5,872 nt of DNA from CAVYGN01 sp964413265 (lineage in GTDB: Bacteria; Spirochaetota; Brevinematia; Brevinematales; JAOACQ01). Under the pieces are notes generated by a model. That model saw only the letters and a program-made list of their open reading frames with translations. It was not told the DNA's origin and made no database searches. The translations under genes and the position numbers were made by a program. Position 1 is the first letter of the stretch. The number at the start of each line of letters is the position of its first letter. Positions 1 through 5,360 of this stretch are shown piece after piece. The stretch covers positions 1 through 5,872 of the forward strand of contig CAYPRX010000061.1 of assembly GCA_964413265.1 (NCBI GenBank), in the 5' to 3' direction.

Positions 1-312
1 GTCAGCTCGGGACTGATAAACAGACTTCCGCTTAATCCGGAATGGATGATGATGATCATTCCCAACTGGTATAAAAGATATTTACTGCCATATATCATTA
101 ATTTGAAAAAGGACACTATAGTCGTGATCGACAATGCATCATTAAAAAAATCAATAATAGCCGGAAATCCAATGACTCAGGGTTATTTACCAGAGGATCT
201 GGCTAACAGTTATCTGTACAGAATTTTTGAAAGAATTGAGAAAAAATTTGAATTAACAAATATTGGAAAATATGAAAGATTTTCAATCTATAAGATTTCC
301 GGCGTGAAATAG
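1..312 (+). CDS. C-terminal part of an unrecognised protein (5'-truncated by window edge)
   Basis: The frame is open from base 1 to the TAG at 310-312, giving about 103 codons. An ATG exists at 46, but the in-frame codons before it (VSSGLINRLPLNPEW) are also open, so I treat this as the tail of a longer gene. The visible part has a Met/Ile/Trp/Tyr-rich hydrophobic stretch (WMMMIIPNWYKRYLLPYII), followed by a soluble, charged alpha/beta-looking tail (DTIVVIDNAS, then a Lys/Glu-rich helix, then ERFSIYKI). A hydrophobic segment followed by a short soluble C-terminal domain resembles polytopic glycosyltransferases or polymerase-type membrane proteins of glycan loci. That is inference only, because no diagnostic motif is visible. 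It ends 11 bases before the glycosyltransferase, suggesting the same transcript. I do not recognise the family. Confidence 0.75.
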   Translation, partial: VSSGLINRLPLNPEWMMMIIPNWYKRYLLPYIINLKKDTIVVIDNASLKKSIIAGNPMTQGYLPEDLANSYLYRIFERIEKKFELTNIGKYERFSIYKISGVK

Positions 313-323
313 GGAGAATTGAA

Positions 324-1076
324 ATGAAGGGAATCAGCATTATGGTACCCGCCTTCAATGAAGAGAAGCATCTGGAAAGGACGATTGATGATATAATTTA
401 TTCGGCGGAAGCGGTGGGCGATGTAAAAACGGATATCATCATTGTTGACGACGGAAGCAGCGACAATACAGGCACTATTGCCGATGAGCTAAAGAGGAAT
501 TTCGACTTCATCAGGGTAATCCATAATGGGAAAAACGTCGGGATGGGGGAAAGTTTCAGGAAAGTAATAAAAATGGATCTGCTTGAGAAATTTCTATTTA
601 TCGCCGGAGATAATGACGCCCCCCGGGAATTAATCATGGAGTTATTTAAAAACATGGATAAGGCCGATCTTGTTTTTACATATCACATTAACAGGGAATT
701 AAGAGGCAAATTCAGGAATTTTATATCGAATATAGTTCAAACGGTCTACATGGTGTCTTTTGATATTTTTGTAATGTATATCAGCGGGATGTGCATATAC
801 CCGACAGAATTGATAAAAAAATTTAAAATAAACGCAAAAAGATTCAGCATAGTTATGGAATTATCCGTAAAATCTTTAAGGTCAAAATGCACTTATTACG
901 AATTTCCCAGTTATATGCAAAGGGGACATAAGGGAAGCAGCGTTTTAAAATTGAAAAATCTGATTGAAGTAATATCAACCTATTTAAAATTAATTATAGA
1001 AATATTTATTACAAACAGGAAAAATTTTACCGGAAGGGCTGTCCGGAATAAAATCAGTCTATTTATTAACAGGTAA
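324..1076 (+). CDS. Glycosyltransferase family 2 (dolichyl/polyprenyl-phosphate sugar synthase-like)
   Basis: A 250-residue inverting GT-A glycosyltransferase that would transfer a sugar from a nucleotide donor, probably at the cytoplasmic membrane face. Visible motifs are the N-terminal MVPAFNEE (7-14), the nucleotide-binding IIIVDDGSSDNT (38-49), the NxGMGESFRK segment (71-80) typical of DPM1/GtrB-like enzymes, and GDND (95-98) in the place of the metal-binding DXD. A late QRGHKGSS motif (about 204-211) matches the RxxGxS region of this group. Two hydrophobic stretches (about 130-155 and 220-235) may be membrane-associated, but there is no clear pair of C-terminal transmembrane helices as in GtrB. 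The start is supported by a GGGAG-type ribosome site at 312-316. Donor and acceptor cannot be read from the sequence. It could build a polyprenyl-phosphate-linked sugar or act directly in glycan assembly. Confidence 0.9.
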   Translation: MKGISIMVPAFNEEKHLERTIDDIIYSAEAVGDVKTDIIIVDDGSSDNTGTIADELKRNFDFIRVIHNGKNVGMGESFRKVIKMDLLEKFLFIAGDNDAPRELIMELFKNMDKADLVFTYHINRELRGKFRNFISNIVQTVYMVSFDIFVMYISGMCIYPTELIKKFKINAKRFSIVMELSVKSLRSKCTYYEFPSYMQRGHKGSSVLKLKNLIEVISTYLKLIIEIFITNRKNFTGRAVRNKISLFINR

Positions 1077-1165
1077 TATTTTTAGCCTTTTTAATAATAA
1101 TAATGTAAAATAATGGATTCGAAACATTTGTAAATCAAGATGAAAATAAAATCAGGCAGTTTTAA
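1077..1165. other. AT-rich intergenic gap, possible sub-operon boundary
   Basis: This 89-base gap is the only intergenic space in the window longer than 14 bases. It is strongly AT-rich with an ATAATAATAAT-like tract around 1093-1104. I see no GC-rich stem followed by a T-run, so no terminator is supported. A TAAAAT at 1106-1111 could be a -10 box, but no convincing -35 lies 16-18 bases upstream. Very short ATG reading frames here (starting 1104, 1114 and 1140) have no coding character. A local promoter for the downstream genes is possible but not demonstrated. Confidence 0.4.
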
Positions 1166-1744
1166 ATGACAGATCCGATTATTTCAGGTTATCAAAAAAA
1201 GATCGTATCCGTTATAGAAAATATAGATTCCGATTCGGTCAGCAAGCTATGTTTTGAACTGAAAAAGGTATGGAAAAACGGCAATCAGGTCTTTATCTGC
1301 GGAAACGGAGGCAGTGCGGCAAATGCAATGCACTTTACAAATGATCTCATTTACGGCATATCAAAGGACTGCGGTAAGGGGATAAAAGCGCATGCCCTGC
1401 CCGCCAATCAATCGATTGTTACCTGCTATGCAAACGATCTTTCTTACGAGGAAATATTTTCTAAACAGCTGGATGTACTCGGAAATCCGGGAGATGTTTT
1501 GATAGTTCTTTCGGGCAGCGGCAATTCTGATAATATTATCAGGGCCATTGTCAGGGCAAAGGAAATCGGCATGAAGACATATGGTCTTTTAGGCTATTCG
1601 GGAGGAAGGGCATTAGGACTGCTGGACTGTGCAATTCACATTAAAGTAGATGATATGGAAGTATCGGAGGATTGCCAGCTTGTCATATTACATATGGTGA
1701 AAATGTGGCTGATTAATAATATGAATGCCGGAGAAAACCAGTAA
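1166..1744 (+). CDS. SIS-domain sugar-phosphate isomerase, GmhA (phosphoheptose isomerase)-like
   Basis: A 192-residue single SIS domain, the usual length for GmhA, which converts sedoheptulose 7-phosphate to D-glycero-heptose 7-phosphate at the head of nucleotide-heptose pathways. Visible motifs are the phosphate-binding CGNGGSAANAMHF (45-57), LPANQSIVTCYANDLSYEEIFSKQL (78-102, comparable to the GmhA 'ND..FNDIFSR' region), LSGSGNSDNIIRAI (115-128) with the second Ser-rich phosphate loop, and SEDCQLVILH (167-176) supplying a C-terminal His at the expected catalytic position. The residue aligned with E. coli GmhA Glu65 is Asp60, so the exact substrate may differ. ATG 1166 is the earliest possible start because TAA lies directly before it in frame. 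Its ribosome site is weak (AGG at 1154-1156). The stop codon directly abuts the next ATG, so the two genes are probably translationally coupled. The SIS fold is certain; heptose specificity is only likely. Confidence 0.9.
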   Translation: MTDPIISGYQKKIVSVIENIDSDSVSKLCFELKKVWKNGNQVFICGNGGSAANAMHFTNDLIYGISKDCGKGIKAHALPANQSIVTCYANDLSYEEIFSKQLDVLGNPGDVLIVLSGSGNSDNIIRAIVRAKEIGMKTYGLLGYSGGRALGLLDCAIHIKVDDMEVSEDCQLVILHMVKMWLINNMNAGENQ

Positions 1745-2737
1745 ATGAATGACAGGATAGCAGTAATAGGCAGCAATTCTTTTTCAGGAGCGAATTTTAT
1801 CGATCATCTGCTTGATAATGGAATTGAAACAATAGGAATCAGCCGGTCACCTGAAATTGATACTGTATTTCTCCCATACAAGAAAAATAAAAATGTTAAT
1901 AAATACAGATTTTATCAATATGACCTGAATAAAGATCTTGAAAATATCATCGGTCTTTTTAATGAGTTCAAGCCGGAATATATTGTAAATTTTGCTGCTC
2001 AGGGTATGGTTGCACAGAGCTGGCTTTATCCTGAGCACTGGTTTCAGACAAACACCCTTGCAAATGTAAAATTACATGAGAGGCTGAGAAAACTGGATTT
2101 TTTAAAGAAGTATATTCACATTTCAACTCCCGAGGTATACGGAAGCTGTTCAGGGCTTATACCTGAGAACATAAATTATAATCCCAGCACTCCTTATGCT
2201 GTTTCGAGAGCAGCTGCTGATATGAGTTTGATGACATTCTATAAAAATTATCAATTTCCGGTTATTTTCACCCGTTCGGCAAATGTATACGGGCCTCACC
2301 AGCAATTATACAGAATTATCCCGCGTGCAATCTTATTTTTCCTTATCGGCAGAAAACTCTCTCTTGACGGTGGCGGACATTCCATAAGGTCTTTTATACA
2401 TATAAAAGATGTTGCTGATGGAACATTAAAGGCTGCCAGATTGGGAAAACCCGGCAGTATTTTTCACTTTTCAACTTCGAGAAACATATCGGTAAGGGAA
2501 GTTGTTGAAATGATAGCCGGCCTGCTTGATGTTTCATTTGATGAAAATGTGAATGTTGTGTCTGATAGACCCGGAAAAGATGCGGCTTATCTGCTTGATA
2601 ACAGTAAGGCAAAGAACGAACTGGGCTGGTCCGATAAAATAAGCCTTGAGCAGGGGATTAAGGATACTATATCCTGGGTAAAAGACAATCTGGAAACTTT
2701 AAAGAAACAGGAATTTGAATACATACATAAACCATAA
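1745..2737 (+). CDS. Extended-SDR nucleotide-sugar dehydratase/epimerase (GDP-mannose 4,6-dehydratase-like)
   Basis: A 330-residue NAD(P)-dependent enzyme of the extended short-chain dehydrogenase family, acting in the cytoplasm on a nucleotide-activated sugar. Visible features are the N-terminal Rossmann loop GSNSFSG (9-15), in which the usual middle Gly is Ser; NFAAQGMVAQSW (82-93); the active-site STPEVYG (127-133), with Glu130 where dehydratases such as GMD and RmlB keep a Glu; the catalytic Tyr in YAVSR (151-155); RSANVYGPHQQ (about 177-187), the NxxGP substrate loop; and RSFIHIKDVADG (about 220-231). The canonical YxxxK Lys is Arg155 here. The retained Glu and the MVAQSW pattern favour a dehydratase-type reaction giving a 4-keto sugar, but this is inferred and epimerisation cannot be excluded. 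Start at ATG 1745 with GGAGA at 1730-1734. It directly follows the SIS gene. Confidence 0.88.
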   Translation: MNDRIAVIGSNSFSGANFIDHLLDNGIETIGISRSPEIDTVFLPYKKNKNVNKYRFYQYDLNKDLENIIGLFNEFKPEYIVNFAAQGMVAQSWLYPEHWFQTNTLANVKLHERLRKLDFLKKYIHISTPEVYGSCSGLIPENINYNPSTPYAVSRAAADMSLMTFYKNYQFPVIFTRSANVYGPHQQLYRIIPRAILFFLIGRKLSLDGGGHSIRSFIHIKDVADGTLKAARLGKPGSIFHFSTSRNISVREVVEMIAGLLDVSFDENVNVVSDRPGKDAAYLLDNSKAKNELGWSDKISLEQGIKDTISWVKDNLETLKKQEFEYIHKP

Positions 2738-2748
2738 CAGGAGAAAAT

Positions 2749-3693
2749 ATGCATATTTTATTGACGGGCGGCTGTGGATATGTGGGGACAGTGTTAACTA
2801 AAACTTTACTGGATATGGGTGAGAAGGTTACTGTTTTTGATATCATGTGGTTCGGAAACTATTTGAATGACCATAAAAATCTTACAGTTATCAGAGGGGA
2901 TATCAGGAAAACCGGTGATATCCCGATGGAAGGAGTTGATGTCGTCATCCATCTCGCAAATGTTGCGAACGACCCATGCGGAGATCTAAATTCAAAGCTT
3001 TCATGGGAAGTAAATGTTTTAGCTACTATGGGGCTTGTTGAAAAAGCTATCGAAAATAAAGTAACACAGTTCATATATGCAAGTTCTGGAAGTGTTTACG
3101 GAGTAAAAGAAGAAGATAAAGTGACGGAAGATCTTTCGCTGGTGCCCATATCGGATTATAATAAAACTAAAATGATTTCCGAAAGGGTATTATTGAGTTA
3201 TAAAAATGATATTATCCTTCAATGCATAAGGCCTGCTACTATCTGCGGGTACTCCCCCAGGATGAGACTGGATCTTTCTGTCAATATGCTGACCATAATG
3301 GCTTTAAAGAAGAAGAGGATAACAGTATACGGCGGGGACCAGATCCGTCCCAATATTCATATCAAAGATATGATTAATGTTTATCTTCATTTCATGAGAT
3401 TAGGCAGTAAGGCTCAGGGAATTTTCAATGCAGGCTTCGAAAATATTTCAATAATGGATATAGCAAAAAAAATTACGGAATTTGTCGAAGCGGAAATTGT
3501 AATGACGGAATCAAACGATCCCAGGTCCTATAGGCTATGCTCCGACAAATTGCTTGAATCAGGATTCAAGCAAAAATATTTTGTTGAAGACGGAATAAAG
3601 GATGTAATTCAGGCATATGAATCAAAGATTCTGGATGATGAAGACAGGTATTATAATATCAGAACGATGAAAATAATGAAGGATTTATATTGA
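2749..3693 (+). CDS. Extended-SDR NAD-dependent nucleotide-sugar epimerase/dehydratase
   Basis: A 314-residue enzyme related to UDP-glucose 4-epimerase, and a different subfamily from the SDR encoded just upstream. The Rossmann motif is canonical, TGGCGYVG (6-13, GxxGxxG), with Asp31 ending beta-2, the position that usually favours NAD(H). HLANVANDP (68-76), SSGSVYG (112-118) and a complete catalytic pair Tyr137/Lys141 (YNKTK) are visible. RPATICGYSPRMRLDL (about 166-181) and RPNIHIKDM (about 203-211) are the substrate-side motifs. All catalytic residues appear intact, so it is probably active. The substrate is unknown; in context it would act on the same nucleotide sugar as its neighbour, for example by epimerising a keto intermediate. 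ATG 2749 has an AGGAG at 2739-2743. The coding sequence contains a perfect 11-bp inverted repeat at 3550-3573, described separately. Confidence 0.9.
   Translation: MHILLTGGCGYVGTVLTKTLLDMGEKVTVFDIMWFGNYLNDHKNLTVIRGDIRKTGDIPMEGVDVVIHLANVANDPCGDLNSKLSWEVNVLATMGLVEKAIENKVTQFIYASSGSVYGVKEEDKVTEDLSLVPISDYNKTKMISERVLLSYKNDIILQCIRPATICGYSPRMRLDLSVNMLTIMALKKKRITVYGGDQIRPNIHIKDMINVYLHFMRLGSKAQGIFNAGFENISIMDIAKKITEFVEAEIVMTESNDPRSYRLCSDKLLESGFKQKYFVEDGIKDVIQAYESKILDDEDRYYNIRTMKIMKDLY
3550..3573. repeat. Perfect 11-bp inverted repeat inside the epimerase-like gene
   Basis: The arm TTGCTTGAATC (3550-3560) is followed after the spacer AG by its exact reverse complement (3563-3573). In RNA it could fold as a 10-bp stem with a CAGG loop, followed by an A/U-rich stretch. 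It lies in frame and encodes LLESGFKQ, near the end of the SDR gene. Its function, if any, is unknown. Confidence 0.55.
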
Positions 3694-3705
3694 AGTGAGG
3701 CATGC

Positions 3706-4365
3706 ATGGGGAAAGAGATAGATCTGTTGATAAATTATCCCAAGACGAAAAGAGATGTCAAGGAAAGAGGGGCTTCAAAAACAGAGGAAGACAGGAAAAT
3801 CGCCCGCCAGTTCGGCAGGGAATTTTTTGATGGGGACAGGAGGCATGGCTATGGAGGATATAGTTATAATCCGAGATTCTGGCAGCCTGTTGTTCCTACA
3901 TTCAAGGAATATTATGGCTTAGGTGCTGGAAGTTCAGTCCTCGATGTCGGGTGCGGAAAGGGATTCATGCTTCATGACTTCGCAGAACTTATACCAGGGA
4001 TCAGTGTCAGGGGTATTGATATTTCCGAATATGCTATTGGGAACTGCATTCCTGATATGAAACCATATTTATCGATAGCTGATGCAAAGAAACTACCTTT
4101 TACCGATAAATCTTTCGACCTTGTAATTTCAATAAATACCGTACATAATCTCGTAATTGATGAATGTGCCCAATCACTGCGGGAAATTGAAAGAGTAGCC
4201 AGGGGAAAGAGCTTTATCACAGTCGATGCATACAGGAATGAAGAAGAAAAGGAACTTATGATGGCATGGAATTTAACTGCTAAAACGGTAATGTCGGTTG
4301 ATGACTGGGTATCTTTTTTTAAAAAGATTGGTTATACCGGCGATTATTACTGGTTCATTCCATGA
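3706..4365 (+). CDS. Class I SAM-dependent methyltransferase
   Basis: A 219-residue Rossmann-fold methyltransferase that would use S-adenosylmethionine. The SAM-binding motif I is VLDVGCGKGF (78-87). Asp105 in RGIDIS ends beta-2, where it would bind the ribose hydroxyls. ADAKKLPFTDKSFDLVISINTVHNL (about 125-149) covers motifs II-III of the Methyltransf_11-type fold. An N-terminal extension of about 70 residues carries an Arg/Tyr/Gly-rich segment (RRHGYGGYSYNPRFWQPV, 45-62) that may form a substrate lid. The C-terminal part (VDAYRNEEEKELMMAWNLTAKT) has no motif I can assign. Position among sugar-nucleotide enzymes suggests O-, N- or C-methylation of a sugar or sugar-derived intermediate; the acceptor is unknown. 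The start ATG 3706 is preceded by AGTGAGG. The stop TGA (4363-4365) overlaps an ATG at 4362 and sits at the ribosome site of the next gene, implying coupling. Confidence 0.9.
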   Translation: MGKEIDLLINYPKTKRDVKERGASKTEEDRKIARQFGREFFDGDRRHGYGGYSYNPRFWQPVVPTFKEYYGLGAGSSVLDVGCGKGFMLHDFAELIPGISVRGIDISEYAIGNCIPDMKPYLSIADAKKLPFTDKSFDLVISINTVHNLVIDECAQSLREIERVARGKSFITVDAYRNEEEKELMMAWNLTAKTVMSVDDWVSFFKKIGYTGDYYWFIP

Positions 4366-4372
4366 GGAAGGA
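4365..4372 (+). promoter_or_regulatory. Ribosome binding site that favours ATG 4380 for E1 alpha
   Basis: AGGAAGGA at 4365-4372 is a strong Shine-Dalgarno-like stretch seven bases before ATG 4380. The alternative in-frame ATG at 4362 overlaps the methyltransferase stop as ATGA but has no purine-rich site upstream (TACTGGTTCATTCC). I therefore prefer 4380, although reinitiation at 4362 cannot be ruled out. The two proteins would differ by six residues. Confidence 0.6.
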
Positions 4373-4379
4373 CAAGATT

Positions 4380-5357
4380 ATGATCGAGTTTAAAGACGCC
4401 GCCCTTGATATTTTAAAAAGAATATATAAAATCAGACTTGCAGATGAAACTATTGCTTCAAAGTATCATGAAGGTAAAATGAGATGCCCGACCCATTTAA
4501 GTACAGGTCAGGAAGCTGTCCCTGCAGTTATCGGAGCATTACTGAACAGGGATGATTTTGCAGTAAGTTCGCACAGAGCTCATGGCCATTATATTGGTAA
4601 AGGCGGCGATATTAAAAAGATGATAGCTGAAATATACGGAAAGATCAGCGGCTGCTCCAGGGGAAAGGGCGGTTCAATGCATCTTGTCGATTTAAATGTG
4701 AATTTTATGGGCAGCACAGCTATTGTGGGAGGGACCATACCTATAGGCGTCGGCCTGGGACTTTCAATAAGGCTGAAAAATACCGGGCAGATATCCTGTG
4801 TCTTTTTCGGAGACGGCTCCATTGAAGAGGGTGTATTTTACGAGTCAATTAACTTCGCTGTTTTAAAAAAATTGCCAGTTTTATTTGTTTGCGAAAATAA
4901 TCTTTATTCCGTTTATTCTCCGCTGAGTGTCAGGCAGCCGGCAGGAAGGAAGATATATAAAATGGTGGAAGGCATGGGTTGTGAAAGCAGGGACGGCGAT
5001 GGTAACAATCCTGTCGAATTATTCGGCTTGATAAAATCAGCAATTGAATACATCAGAAATGGAAAAGGTCCATATTTTCTCGAATTATACACATACCGGT
5101 GGAGGGAGCACTGCGGCCCTAATTTTGATAATGACATCGGGTACAGGACAGAACAGGAGTTTGAAACCTGGAAAAAGAAAGATCCGATGGTTAATTTTGA
5201 AAATTATATCATTAAAAATTCAATAGCGGATGAGGATCATATTAATAAGATAAAGGAAGGTATTCAGGTAGAAATAGATGAGGCCTTTGATTTTGCTGAA
5301 AGAAGCAGTTTTCCTGAAAAGGAAGAACTTTATAAAAATATATATGCTGAAATGTGA
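4380..5357 (+). CDS. ThDP-dependent 2-oxoacid dehydrogenase-type E1, alpha subunit
   Basis: About 325 residues, the normal length for an E1 alpha subunit of the pyruvate/acetoin/branched-chain 2-oxoacid dehydrogenase family. This subunit carries the ThDP diphosphate and Mg site. Visible are HLSTGQEAVPAVIGALL (39-55), SSHRAHGHYIGKG (63-75) with the conserved HGH, GCSRGKGGSMH (91-101), GSTAIVGGTIPIGVGLGL (111-128), and the complete ThDP motif from GDG (144-146) to NN (173-174, CENN). The loop that reads YRxxGHSxSDP in classical E1 alpha reads YRWREHCGPNFDND (239-252) here, so this is probably a divergent E1 subgroup. With the beta subunit encoded next, it would form an alpha2beta2 decarboxylase or carboligase. 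Its setting among nucleotide-sugar genes, with no E2 or E3 in view, argues for a sugar-modifying role (inference). A longer start at 4362 is possible. Confidence 0.92.
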   Translation: MIEFKDAALDILKRIYKIRLADETIASKYHEGKMRCPTHLSTGQEAVPAVIGALLNRDDFAVSSHRAHGHYIGKGGDIKKMIAEIYGKISGCSRGKGGSMHLVDLNVNFMGSTAIVGGTIPIGVGLGLSIRLKNTGQISCVFFGDGSIEEGVFYESINFAVLKKLPVLFVCENNLYSVYSPLSVRQPAGRKIYKMVEGMGCESRDGDGNNPVELFGLIKSAIEYIRNGKGPYFLELYTYRWREHCGPNFDNDIGYRTEQEFETWKKKDPMVNFENYIIKNSIADEDHINKIKEGIQVEIDEAFDFAERSSFPEKEELYKNIYAEM

Positions 5358-5360
5358 TAT

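Noticed and set aside
46..312. Complete 88-residue gene starting at ATG 46
   Set aside because: The frame is open all the way to the left edge and the ATG is one of three consecutive Met codons without a ribosome site, so a truncated longer gene is more likely.
1030..1046. CCGGA...TCCGG hairpin near the end of the glycosyltransferase gene, as a possible terminator
   Set aside because: The stem is only 5 bp with a 7-base loop, lies 30 bases inside the coding sequence, and has no T-run directly after it.
1140..1169. Nine-codon reading frame overlapping the SIS start as ATGA, a possible leader peptide
   Set aside because: No ribosome site, no regulatory codon run and no attenuator-like stems. 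Such short frames are expected by chance in A/T-rich DNA.
2897..2924. 9-bp inverted repeat GGGATATCA / TGATATCCC with a 10-base spacer
   Set aside because: Arms of this length and spacing are expected by chance in a window of this size, and it follows from a repeated GDI codon pattern in the protein.
4311..4328. T7-A5 run at the end of the methyltransferase gene, forming an 8-bp inverted repeat and a T TTT TTT slippery heptamer that could shift -1 into the E1 alpha frame
   Set aside because: The -1 frame meets TAA at 4320-4322 immediately after the slip site, so no fusion with E1 alpha can result. The repeat is low-complexity A/T sequence encoding SFFKK.
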